From the NCBI GenBank assembly GCA_002293375.1, contig DBDA01000043.1:30439-38033 (forward strand): DNA of 7,595 bases. The letters run 5' to 3'. The notes under the pieces were generated by a model. The model saw only the letters and a program-made list of their open reading frames with translations, did no database searches and was not told the origin of the DNA. Both the position numbers and the translations under genes were made by a program. This DNA is from Odoribacter sp. UBA944. GTDB lineage: Bacteria > Bacteroidota > Bacteroidia > Bacteroidales > Marinifilaceae. This document shows, in pieces, positions 1 to 6,752 of the stretch (position 1 is the stretch's first letter; each line of letters starts with the position of its first letter).

Positions 1-920
1 GGCGAGCAACTGGTGATCATGGGCATGTCCCAGCCGTTCTTGAAGCGGTCCAGGAACTCGGTGGCTTCTTCCATGATGGTCAGGTCGGCGGCAAAATCGG
101 TGTCAAACACCTTGTCAAAACCCAATTGGCGCAAAGCGGCCGCCATTTTTCCGGTGACGGAAACGCCTGCCGGCATGCCGAACTCTTCGCCTAAGGCGGC
201 GCGTACGGCCGGGGCGGTTTGTACAATGACCGTTTTTTCCGGGTTGTTCAGGTCGCTCAGCAAGTGGTTGGTGTGGTCCATCTCCGTCAGCGCACCCACG
301 GGACAAACTGCTACGCATTGTCCGCAGAAAGTGCATTCGGAGTGGCCCAACGGTTGGTGGAAAGCTGTCGAGATCACGGAAGAGAATCCGCGGTTCACGG
401 CCCCCAATGCTCCGACGGTCTGCACCTCGTTGCACATCATCTCGCACCGCCGGCAAAAGATACACTTGCCCATGTCCCGGATGAGGGACGGGGAGGTTTC
501 GACGGTGTAGCTGTTCTGTTCTCCGGCAAACGGGATCTCCCGGATCTTCAGCTTAACGGCCAGGTTTTGCAATTCGCAGTTGCCGGATTTCGGACAGATC
601 AGGCAATCATTGGGGTGGTCGGACAGGATCAGTTCCAACACGGTTTTTCGCGCATTCATCACCCGGAGCGTGCTGGTCTTTATTTTCATCCCATTTTCGC
701 AACGGGTGGCGCATGCCGGGGCTAAATTCCGGCGCCCTTCCACCTCTACCACACACAAGCGGCAGGAGGCCGGAAGGTTGGTGATGCACATGTTTTCGAG
801 GTTCATGTAGCAGAGGGAGGGAATGTTGATGCCGATCCCCTTTGCTGCGTCTAAGATGGTCGTTCCCGGAGCGACCTCGACGGGACGGTTATCTATCTGT
901 AAAGTTATCCTGGATTCCAT
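1..920 (-). CDS. hydA: NAD-linked [FeFe] hydrogenase catalytic subunit HydA/HndD (partial, C-terminus beyond the window)
   Basis: This is the H2-forming or H2-oxidising subunit of a cytoplasmic multi-subunit [FeFe] hydrogenase that takes electrons from the NADH/flavin subunit encoded just upstream. The ATG at 920 lies 4 bp after the hydB stop, so the two are probably co-translated. About 306 residues are visible of an expected 580 or so. Seen in order: a [2Fe-2S] domain with Cys37, 53, 56 and 70; a His-Cys3 [4Fe-4S] site (His102, Cys106, 109, 115); two [4Fe-4S] motifs (Cys153/156/159/163 and Cys196/199/202/206, the latter followed by Pro); and the start of the H-cluster domain. The window ends inside the first H-cluster signature, reading T303-S-C-S-P307 where the best-known enzymes read TSCCP. 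The N-terminal Fe-S layout matches HydA of trimeric or tetrameric NAD(P)-linked hydrogenases. Whether it bifurcates electrons between NADH and ferredoxin cannot be decided here. Confidence 0.95.
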   Translation of the reverse strand, partial: MESRITLQIDNRPVEVAPGTTILDAAKGIGINIPSLCYMNLENMCITNLPASCRLCVVEVEGRRNLAPACATRCENGMKIKTSTLRVMNARKTVLELILSDHPNDCLICPKSGNCELQNLAVKLKIREIPFAGEQNSYTVETSPSLIRDMGKCIFCRRCEMMCNEVQTVGALGAVNRGFSSVISTAFHQPLGHSECTFCGQCVAVCPVGALTEMDHTNHLLSDLNNPEKTVIVQTAPAVRAALGEEFGMPAGVSVTGKMAAALRQLGFDKVFDTDFAADLTIMEEATEFLDRFKNGWDMPMITSCS

Positions 921-924
921 AATT

Positions 925-2715
925 TTATACAACACTGATGGCTTTAAATTTACACTTGTCAATACAGGTACCGCACTTGATACATTTGGCCGTATCGATG
1001 AAATGCGGTTCTTTCCGTTCACCGATGATGGCGTCCACGGGACAGTTGCGGGCGCACAACGTACAGCCTACGCACAGTTTCGGGTCGATCTTATAAGACA
1101 ACAGGGCTTTGCACTGGCCGGACGGGCATTTGTGGTCGCGGATGTGCGCCACATATTCGTCGTGGAAATTTTCCAGCGTGGAGAGTACCGGGTTCGGGGA
1201 GGTTTGTCCCAGACCGCAAAGTGCCGTATCCTTGATGACTTTGCTCAGGTTGTCCAGTGTTTCCAGATCGTTCATGGAACCTTTGCCCTCTGTGATCCGG
1301 GTGAGGATCTCCAGCAGGCGCTTGTTGCCGATGCGGCAGGGCGAGCATTTCCCGCAGGACTCTTCCACGATAAACTCCAGGTAGAATTTGGCTACGGCTA
1401 CCATGCAGTCGTCTTCGTCCATAACGATCATACCGCCCGATCCCATCATGGAACCGGCTGCGATCAGGTTGTCGAAATCGATCGGGGTGTCCAGGTGTTT
1501 TTCCGTCAGGCATCCCCCGGACGGGCCGCCGGTCTGTACCGCTTTGAATTTTTTATTGTCTTTGATGCCGCCGCCCACTTCGTAGATCACTTCGCGCAGC
1601 GTGGTACCCATCGGTACCTCGATCAATCCGACGTTGTTGATCTTTCCGGCCAGGGCGAACACTTTTGTGCCCTTTGATTTTTCTGTGCCTATTTTGTTGA
1701 ACCACTCGGCCCCTTTGGTCAGGATGACCGGGATGTTGGCCAGCGTCTCCACATTGTTTACGTTGGTCGGTTTCCCGTTGTAGCCGGATTCCGCCGGGAA
1801 AGGCGGTTTGGTGGTCGGTTCTCCGCGTTGCCCCTCCATGGAGTGGATCAGCGCGGTTTCCTCTCCGCACACAAATGCTCCCGCCCCGTAGCGGATCTCG
1901 ATGGTAAAATCGAAACCGGTGCCCAGAATATTCGTTCCCAGCAACCCGTACTCTTCCGCCTGCCGGATGGCGATGCGCAATCGTTCGATGGCCAGGGGAT
2001 ATTCGGCACGGATGTATACCAACCCTTTATCGGCGCCGATGCTGTACCCGCAGATGGCCATGGCTTCAATGACGGAGTGCGGGTCGCCCTCCATGATGGA
2101 GCGGTCCATAAAGGCGCCGGGGTCCCCTTCGTCCGCGTTACACACCACGTATTTCTGGTCTGCCTGGTATTTCCGGGCGAACTCCCATTTCAGGCCGGTC
2201 GGGAAACCGCCGCCTCCACGTCCCCGCAGGCCGGAGAGTTTGATTTCCTTTATCACCTCTTCCGGTTTCAGTTCGGAAAGGCATTTGGCCAAGGCGGCGT
2301 ATCCGTCCCGTCCGATGTACTCTTCGATGTTTTCGGGATCGATAAAACCGCAGTTCCGCAAAGCGATCCGCAATTGTTTTTTGTAGAACCCCATGTGTTT
2401 GGAGTCGCTGACGGCGGTTTTCCGTTCGGGATCCTTGTACAGCAACCGTTCTACTTTGCGGCCTTTGATGATGTGTTCGCGTATGATTTCCGGGGCGTCT
2501 TCCGGTTTCACCTGCACGTAAAAGGTGTTGTCCGGCATGATCTTTACGATCGGCCCTTTTTCGCAGAACCCGAAGCAGCCGGTGGCGATGACCTGTACTT
2601 CGTTGTCTAAATGCTGTTCTTTCAGACTCTCCTGCAATTTTTCGATGATGTTCTGACCGGCTGAAGCCCGGCAACCGGTACCTCCGCAGACCAGAATATG
2701 CATTTTATAACTCAT
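925..2715 (-). CDS. hydB: NADH-binding diaphorase subunit of [FeFe] hydrogenase (HydB/HndC, NuoF family)
   Basis: This 596-residue subunit should bind NAD(H) and FMN and pass electrons to HydA. Seen in order: an N-terminal thioredoxin-like [2Fe-2S] domain (Cys10, 15, 47, 51); a NuoF core with the glycine-rich GRGGGGFP stretch at 165-172, the flavin-site segment around NADEGDPGAF (193-202) and GEETAL (284-289); a NuoF-type [4Fe-4S] site (Cys454, 457, 460, 500); an H528-x-C530-x4-C535 cluster that may bind metal; and a C-terminal double [4Fe-4S] ferredoxin (Cys548/551/554/558 and 578/581/584/588). This is the full HydB layout; complex I NuoF lacks the extra domains at both ends. The ATG at 2715 is preferred because it opens the thioredoxin-like domain, though Met5 is an alternative. 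It lies 31 bp after the HndB-like gene. The FMN site in bifurcating relatives is the proposed bifurcation point. Confidence 0.96.
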   Translation of the reverse strand: MSYKMHILVCGGTGCRASAGQNIIEKLQESLKEQHLDNEVQVIATGCFGFCEKGPIVKIMPDNTFYVQVKPEDAPEIIREHIIKGRKVERLLYKDPERKTAVSDSKHMGFYKKQLRIALRNCGFIDPENIEEYIGRDGYAALAKCLSELKPEEVIKEIKLSGLRGRGGGGFPTGLKWEFARKYQADQKYVVCNADEGDPGAFMDRSIMEGDPHSVIEAMAICGYSIGADKGLVYIRAEYPLAIERLRIAIRQAEEYGLLGTNILGTGFDFTIEIRYGAGAFVCGEETALIHSMEGQRGEPTTKPPFPAESGYNGKPTNVNNVETLANIPVILTKGAEWFNKIGTEKSKGTKVFALAGKINNVGLIEVPMGTTLREVIYEVGGGIKDNKKFKAVQTGGPSGGCLTEKHLDTPIDFDNLIAAGSMMGSGGMIVMDEDDCMVAVAKFYLEFIVEESCGKCSPCRIGNKRLLEILTRITEGKGSMNDLETLDNLSKVIKDTALCGLGQTSPNPVLSTLENFHDEYVAHIRDHKCPSGQCKALLSYKIDPKLCVGCTLCARNCPVDAIIGERKEPHFIDTAKCIKCGTCIDKCKFKAISVV

Positions 2716-2746
2716 GGGTAAATGATATTTTGAAGTTCCTGTTTTG

Positions 2747-3148
2747 CTATTTGATCCCTTCGATGGTGTCGTAATTGGCCGGCAGGATGCCCTCTACCAA
2801 TTCGTCTTTTTTCAAGTATTTCTGCGTGATCTCTTCCGCTTTTTTGGGAGTGACATGGCCGAATACGATCGGTTCCTTGCCGGGCTTGGTGATCTCTACG
2901 GTCGGTTCGTACGAGCAGTATCCCATGCATCCGGTCTGTGTTACGACCGCCCGGATCCCGTTTTCTTCCAGATGGTCCAGAAACCAGGCCATGGTCTCTT
3001 TGCTTCCGACCGAGATGCCGCAGGTGCCCATGGCTACTTTGATCTGTACCATATTTTCGGTATTTTCACTTTTTTCGCGCAGGTCTATTTTAGCCTGTAC
3101 ATGGTCTCTGATCTTTTTCAGGTCGGCCAGTGTTTTGATTTTATCCAT
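2747..3148 (-). CDS. hndB: HndB-like thioredoxin-fold (2Fe-2S) ferredoxin domain protein
   Basis: This 133-residue protein resembles HndB, the small subunit of tetrameric NADP-reducing hydrogenase in Desulfovibrio, and the small '(2Fe-2S) ferredoxin' proteins of clostridial hydrogenase operons (family recalled, not searched). A helical N-terminus of about 30 residues precedes a thioredoxin-like ferredoxin domain. It has MGTCGIS around Cys43 and TGCMGYC around Cys74/Cys78. Only three cysteines are present: by alignment with the HydB N-terminal domain, the first ligand of the usual four is Val38. It is not NuoE, since it lacks the C-x4-C pair and the longer helical bundle. Its place between the ATPase gene and hydB implies a structural or electron-transfer role in the hydrogenase complex. 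Starts at ATG 3148; stop is TAG. Confidence 0.85.
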   Translation of the reverse strand: MDKIKTLADLKKIRDHVQAKIDLREKSENTENMVQIKVAMGTCGISVGSKETMAWFLDHLEENGIRAVVTQTGCMGYCSYEPTVEITKPGKEPIVFGHVTPKKAEEITQKYLKKDELVEGILPANYDTIEGIK

Positions 3149-3188
3149 ATATTTGATTTTCAGTGTTGTTTTTCAATGTTTTTTTGTG

Positions 3189-3737
3189 TTACCGCTCTTC
3201 GCTGATCTCCGAAACATTTTCCGCGATCAACGTCCGGATGGCCCGGACGATCTCCGGATCATTGAGCGGTACGTTTCCCAACAGCTCTTTTACTTCCCGG
3301 GTATCGAACAGGTACTCCCCCTTTCCGGATGTGTGCCGGTAGAGAAACTCCCGCTCCGGGTTGGCAGCCGCCAGCAGGGCGATCGTTCCGGCCATGTCTC
3401 CCAGAGGAGGGCGGTCGATGTGGGAATGGGCAAAAGAGGCTTTGAGCACCGTTCCTTTTCCCAAGGCGGATTCTATGGTGACAGCGCCGCCTGTGCGTTC
3501 CGCATTCTGTAACAGGAGCGGTATTCCCAAACCTACCTTGCGGACCGTCCGGCTGGTGTAAAACGGGTCCCGCACCCGCCGGAGGGTCTCTTCGTCCATC
3601 CCGCTTCCGTCGTCTTCTATCCGCACGGTCAACCGGTCCCTGGCAAGGTCTTCTTCCAACTCAATGTCGATCCGCAGAGCATTGGCCCTGATGGAGTTCT
3701 GGACGATATCCAAAATGTGCGAAGAGAGATCTTTCAC
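3189..3737 (-). CDS. Small GHKL-type ATPase (histidine-kinase-like ATP-binding domain), hydrogenase operon
   Basis: This 182-residue protein consists mainly of a Bergerat-fold ATP-binding domain. Visible motifs are the N-box (DIVQNSIRANA, Asn14), the G1 box (DDGSGM, 42-47), a PFYTS segment (58-62) as in sensor kinases, G2 (GLGIPLL, 69-75) and GKGT (93-96). There is no phospho-acceptor His domain, sensor domain or membrane segment, so it is not a complete sensor kinase. The last 70 residues or so do not look like the ATPase fold and are unassigned. Translation most likely begins at the GTG at 3737: an in-frame TAA sits immediately upstream and the next Met is residue 47, past the N-box. It heads the hydrogenase block behind its own promoter-like sequence. 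Similar ATPases recur in NAD-linked hydrogenase operons (recalled), but their substrate is unknown to me. Confidence 0.88.
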   Translation of the reverse strand: MKDLSSHILDIVQNSIRANALRIDIELEEDLARDRLTVRIEDDGSGMDEETLRRVRDPFYTSRTVRKVGLGIPLLLQNAERTGGAVTIESALGKGTVLKASFAHSHIDRPPLGDMAGTIALLAAANPEREFLYRHTSGKGEYLFDTREVKELLGNVPLNDPEIVRAIRTLIAENVSEISEER

Positions 3738-3800
3738 TTAAACCACTTTCAATTTGTTCTATTTTGGGCCGGTTGGCCTCTAAAAAAGAATAAATCGCCT

Positions 3801-3831
3801 CAAAATTAGTTTAAATTTGAAGATGTACAAC
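3801..3831 (-). promoter_or_regulatory. Bacteroides-type promoter for the hydrogenase structural genes
   Basis: On the minus strand, GTTG (3831-3828) is followed after 19 bp by TAATTTTG (3808-3801). The Bacteroides sigma-factor consensus is TTTG, about 19-21 bp, then TAnnTTTG, so the -7 box matches fully and the -33 box at three of four bases. Transcription would start near 3793-3797, giving a leader of roughly 55-60 nt before the GTG at 3737. This would allow the ATPase-hndB-hydB-hydA block to be expressed apart from the upstream five genes. Inferred from sequence only. Confidence 0.6.
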
Positions 3832-3839
3832 GATTGCGT

Positions 3840-3864
3840 TCCGGAATTTTCGGCGTATTCCGGA
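3840..3864 (-). other. Inverted repeat after the PHP gene (hairpin or operator)
   Basis: A perfect 8-bp inverted repeat (TCCGGAAT / ATTCCGGA, arms 3857-3864 and 3840-3847, 9-nt loop) begins 2 bp after the PHP stop codon. No T-run follows on the minus strand, so it is not a standard intrinsic terminator. It could slow polymerase, protect the 3' end of the upstream message, or serve as an operator just upstream of the -33 box at 3828-3831. Confidence 0.35.
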
Positions 3865-3866
3865 TT

Positions 3867-4586
3867 TTACCGGAAACATCCCTTTTGTAGCGCCTCCCGG
3901 ATCCGGTAAAAATCCGGTTGTTCCAGCTCCAATTCGATGGATGTTTTACCGATGTCCTGCGGATAGTGGGCGTCGGAGGAGCGGGTAAAACGGTACTCTT
4001 TCAGGTAGGGGTGTTGCAACAGGAAATCCTCCGGCGTAGTGTGGGCGCTCAGTTCCAGCGCTTCACAGCGGAGGCCGGACGGTACAAATCCCAGCTGAGA
4101 TAATATGCTGAAACGCTTTTTGTCGATGTGGGCCGGGATAAAGATCCCTTCCAGCCGGTGTACCTCTTTTTCCAATTCTTCCATGCTTTGGTCGATGGCG
4201 GAGAGCAGTGTTTTTTCCTCTTCGTACAGGATGTTCTCTTCTGCGTCTACCACTACCTGGAAACCGAATTTTTCCGGTTTGTTCGGAAAGGGAGGCAGGT
4301 GTAGGTCCAGATATTCCTGGAAGCGGGAAAGCCGCTCGTTGTCGGGTAAAAAAACCAAACAATGGATCTCTTCGCGGGTGGTTACCTCGGCCCCCGTCAG
4401 GACAAAGATCCCTTGTTCCGCTCCCAACTCCCGGATCAGTGGGGCTTGCCGGGTGGAGTTGTGGTCGGTGATGCCGATGATGTGCAACTGTTTCTCCCGG
4501 GCGGCCCGGAGGATGGCGGCCGGGCTCATGTCCAGATCGCCGCAGGGGGAGAGGGTGGTGTGTATATGCAGGTCGGCGCGTAGCAT
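3867..4586 (-). CDS. PHP-domain metal-dependent phosphoesterase
   Basis: A 239-residue cytoplasmic PHP-family protein, expected to hydrolyse a phosphoester using two or three metal ions. Metal-ligand candidates are all present: H7 and H9 (DLHIHTTLSPC), D41-H42 (TDHNS), E67 and H75 (GAEVTTREEIHCL), H153 (PAHIDKKRFS), and D205/H207 (SSDAHYPQDIG). The length suits a stand-alone PHP protein rather than a polymerase or histidinol phosphatase. The ATG at 4586 is chosen because it overlaps the preceding stop as TAATG (translational coupling) and starts the fold directly; a longer in-frame reading to 4901 would run backwards through the neighbouring gene. PHP genes sit in the same place in Thermotoga and clostridial hydrogenase clusters (recalled). 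The substrate is unknown; it might remove phosphate placed by the nearby GHKL ATPases, but this is inference. Confidence 0.9.
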   Translation of the reverse strand: MLRADLHIHTTLSPCGDLDMSPAAILRAAREKQLHIIGITDHNSTRQAPLIRELGAEQGIFVLTGAEVTTREEIHCLVFLPDNERLSRFQEYLDLHLPPFPNKPEKFGFQVVVDAEENILYEEEKTLLSAIDQSMEELEKEVHRLEGIFIPAHIDKKRFSILSQLGFVPSGLRCEALELSAHTTPEDFLLQHPYLKEYRFTRSSDAHYPQDIGKTSIELELEQPDFYRIREALQKGCFR

Positions 4587-4942
4587 TAGAGGGGCGGGGC
4601 GGATGTTGTGTTTTTCAGCAGTTCGTAAATTTCGCCGGTGATCTCGAAAGCCTGTTTGCCGGTCATTAAAATGGGGAGTCCTTCCGCTTCGCTCTCTTCC
4701 CGGGCCTCCTCTTCCGGCTGGTATCCCTTTACCAGCACAATGGCCGCCAACTCTTTCAGGGAGGCGATGGCCATGATGTTTTTGTGTGTTTGCAAGGTGA
4801 TCCAGACCTGGCCCTCTTCGGCGTTTCCCATGACGTCGCTCAACAGGTCTGAGGCGTATCCGCCTTTGATCTCCCGGTCCAGGCCGGATGCTCCGCAACA
4901 AACTTCCAACCGGAGTTTTTCCGCTAATTCCGCTACATTCAT
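4586..4942 (-). CDS. DRTGG-domain-like protein (upstream of PHP gene)
   Basis: A 118-residue soluble protein resembling stand-alone DRTGG-domain proteins, a small fold otherwise found in phosphotransacetylase and HPr-kinase-type proteins and thought to mediate binding or regulation (family knowledge). Typical features are EVCCG near the start, GGYASDLLSDVMGNA (27-41), VWITLQTH (46-53), a hydrophobic strand IVLVKGY and a final strand LPILMTG before a helix. No catalytic residues are evident. It is paralogous to the protein at 6753-7097. It lies 10 bp after the iron-sulfur gene and overlaps the PHP start by one base, so the three are probably made together. The call rests on pattern and context, not on a search. 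Confidence 0.8.
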   Translation of the reverse strand: MNVAELAEKLRLEVCCGASGLDREIKGGYASDLLSDVMGNAEEGQVWITLQTHKNIMAIASLKELAAIVLVKGYQPEEEAREESEAEGLPILMTGKQAFEITGEIYELLKNTTSAPPL

Positions 4943-4952
4943 GTGTTTGTGT

Positions 4953-6320
4953 TTATTCTTTGTCTTTTTTGTTTTTGTTCAATTTGTCTTTTCCCCAGAT
5001 CTTCGCCAGCAGTTCGGTCGACTCTTTCGGTGTGATCTGCCCGTTTTCCGTCAGGATCTTCTGCCGGAAGATGCATTGGTCCAGTTTGGCTTTTCCCTGT
5101 ACGATGTCTTTGGCCAGGGCTTCGCAGGAGGGGGCCCCACAGGCGCCGCAGTCGATCCGGGGAAGTACCTCCAGGATCCGGGTGATCTTCTGCATCTTTT
5201 CCATGGCGACCAACCTGTTTTCGTCTAATTTTTCGATGGAGCGGGGATGGATCTCGCCGGTCAGTTGGATCTGGTCGTGCAGGAAATCCCGGTAGAGGGG
5301 CATTTTGTTTACGGTCACATAGTTGTTTTTCCGGTAGATGTCTATCCGTTTGTGCAGCCGTTCGATGGTCAGAAAGCGGTTGTTGGCGGTCAGTACGCCT
5401 CCGGCGCAGGAGTGGTCGCAGGCCCGCAATTCCAGAAAATCGATCTCCGGCAGTTCGTCGTTTTCCAATTTTTCCAGGATCTCGATGACGTTGTGGATTT
5501 CATCGATGCAGAGGCAACGCCCATCGTAGTGGGAAGCCTCTCCGCCGGTCAGTGTCCAGTTGATGGATTCCGGCGGCAGGTGGTACTGTTCCGGTACGGG
5601 AACCACTGCTTTGTCTTTGTTTTTTTTCAGGGCCAGCAGGATTTTGTTGTACATGAAATCCATGTTGACCACCCCGTCTACGGAGGAACGGTCTTCTCCG
5701 ACGGGGCTTTTGATAGCGGCGATCTTGGCGGCGCACTGGGTCACGAAAAAGACCCCGATGTCGGCTTCGGGGATCCCCTGGTCGATGAATTTTTTCCGGG
5801 CGTAGATGGCGGCGGTGTCCATTACCTGTTTTAGCCGGATGATGTGTTTGATCAGGGAGGGGAAGCGGACCTGTATCAGCCGGACGATGGCGGGGCACGA
5901 ACTGGATATAAAGGGTTTCAGGTGTGCGTTTTTTTTCATGTACTCCCGGGTCTCGTCTGCGATGATGCCGGTCGCTTTGTCGACTTCCATCACGTAGTGG
6001 AACCCCATGTTGTGCAGTTCGGAAAAGATCTGTTCTTCGGTTACTTCTTCGGGAAACTGCCCCATCAGTACGGTGGGGATCAGAATGACCCGGTATTTGA
6101 ATTGGAAGATTTTGTTGAAGTCGTCCTGTTCTACGATGATCGCCCGTTGCGGACAGCTTTTCAGGCATACGCCGCAGTCGATGCAGGCTGCTTCGTTGAG
6201 TACGGCTTTTCCGTTCCGGATGCGGAGGGCGGAGGTGGGGCATACATGCATGCAGTGTGTGCAGCCGGTACAGGCTGCTTCTGTGATCTTTAGTGCATGG
6301 TAAAACGCTTCCCCTTCCAT
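4953..6320 (-). CDS. [FeFe]-hydrogenase-like iron-sulfur protein with degenerate H-cluster site (TM1421-like)
   Basis: A 455-residue protein with three parts. First come two [4Fe-4S] ferredoxin motifs (Cys17/20/23/27 and Cys46/49/52/56, each followed by Pro). Next is a hydrogenase large-subunit-like domain (about 75-375). Last is an RnfB-type four-Cys Fe-S motif (Cys391, 394, 399, 416) and a lysine-rich tail. In the middle domain the four Cys that would hold the H-cluster [4Fe-4S] are retained (142, 196, 301, 305), as is Lys199. The proton-relay Cys is Ser141 (SSSCP), and the Met of the MPC and MAC signatures are Thr194 and Arg299. It is therefore unlikely to turn over H2 like HydA, and more likely a redox or H2 sensor or an electron carrier, as proposed for HydS-type and Nar1-like proteins. 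No PAS or SpoIIE domain is attached. Start is ATG 6320, 10 bp after the GHKL gene. Confidence 0.9.
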   Translation of the reverse strand: MEGEAFYHALKITEAACTGCTHCMHVCPTSALRIRNGKAVLNEAACIDCGVCLKSCPQRAIIVEQDDFNKIFQFKYRVILIPTVLMGQFPEEVTEEQIFSELHNMGFHYVMEVDKATGIIADETREYMKKNAHLKPFISSSCPAIVRLIQVRFPSLIKHIIRLKQVMDTAAIYARKKFIDQGIPEADIGVFFVTQCAAKIAAIKSPVGEDRSSVDGVVNMDFMYNKILLALKKNKDKAVVPVPEQYHLPPESINWTLTGGEASHYDGRCLCIDEIHNVIEILEKLENDELPEIDFLELRACDHSCAGGVLTANNRFLTIERLHKRIDIYRKNNYVTVNKMPLYRDFLHDQIQLTGEIHPRSIEKLDENRLVAMEKMQKITRILEVLPRIDCGACGAPSCEALAKDIVQGKAKLDQCIFRQKILTENGQITPKESTELLAKIWGKDKLNKNKKDKE

Positions 6321-6330
6321 GTTGTTTCGG

Positions 6331-6741
6331 TTACAGGTGGATGATCATGGTGACTGTGGTACCTACGTTGATTTTCGATTCAATGTTCAGTTCGTCGCAG
6401 TTTTTCCGGATGTTGGGAAGTCCCATACCGGCCCCGAAACCCATGGCCCGGACTTCCGGTGAGGCGGTGGAATACCCCTCTTGCATGGCCCGGTCGATGT
6501 CCGGGATCCCCGGCCCTTTGTCGGCAATGACCATTTCAATGGCGTGGGGTTTGATCCGGACATGGATCTGTCCTTCCCAGGCATGCGCCACTACGTTGAT
6601 CTCTGCTTCGTACAATGCTATCACGACCCGTTTGATCAGGGCGTTGTCCACGTTCAGTTGTTTGAGGACCTTTTTGATGTTGCTGGAGGCAACCCCGGCG
6701 CCGGAGAAGTTTCCTCGCTCTATGGTGTAGTTGAATTCCAT
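6331..6741 (-). CDS. RsbW/SpoIIAB-like GHKL ATPase (anti-sigma-factor-kinase family)
   Basis: A 136-residue protein that is essentially one ATP-binding domain of the serine-kinase/anti-sigma type. It shows the N-box (EAEINVVAHA, Asn49), the G1 box (DKGPG, 74-78), a glycine-rich lid/G2 segment (GFGAGMGLPN, 101-110) and GTTVTM near the end. Family members bind ATP and phosphorylate a serine on a STAS-domain antagonist or sequester a sigma factor. Neither a STAS protein, a sigma factor nor a SpoIIE phosphatase is encoded in the window, so its partner is more likely a neighbour such as a DRTGG or Fe-S protein. ATG 6741 is chosen over a longer reading to 6819 because the latter would overlap the preceding gene and adds no family sequence. 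Gaps are 11 bp upstream and 10 bp downstream. Confidence 0.88.
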   Translation of the reverse strand: MEFNYTIERGNFSGAGVASSNIKKVLKQLNVDNALIKRVVIALYEAEINVVAHAWEGQIHVRIKPHAIEMVIADKGPGIPDIDRAMQEGYSTASPEVRAMGFGAGMGLPNIRKNCDELNIESKINVGTTVTMIIHL

Positions 6742-6752
6742 GTTTCCGGCTG

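Noticed and set aside
823..1677. Long plus-strand open frame of 284 codons.
   Set aside because: It lies antisense to the end of hydB and the start of hydA, both of which have clear cofactor motifs; its translation has no recognisable domain and reflects codon bias of the true strand.
1828..2610. Plus-strand open frame of 260 codons inside hydB.
   Set aside because: Fully antisense to the conserved NuoF core; no family motif.
4587..4901. N-terminal extension of the PHP protein to an upstream ATG.
   Set aside because: It runs out of frame through the DRTGG-like gene and gives an Arg/Gly-rich sequence unlike any PHP protein; the ATG at 4586 has a TAATG overlap.
5247..5834. Plus-strand open frame of 195 codons within the Fe-S protein gene.
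   Set aside because: Antisense shadow of a gene with conserved Cys motifs along its length.
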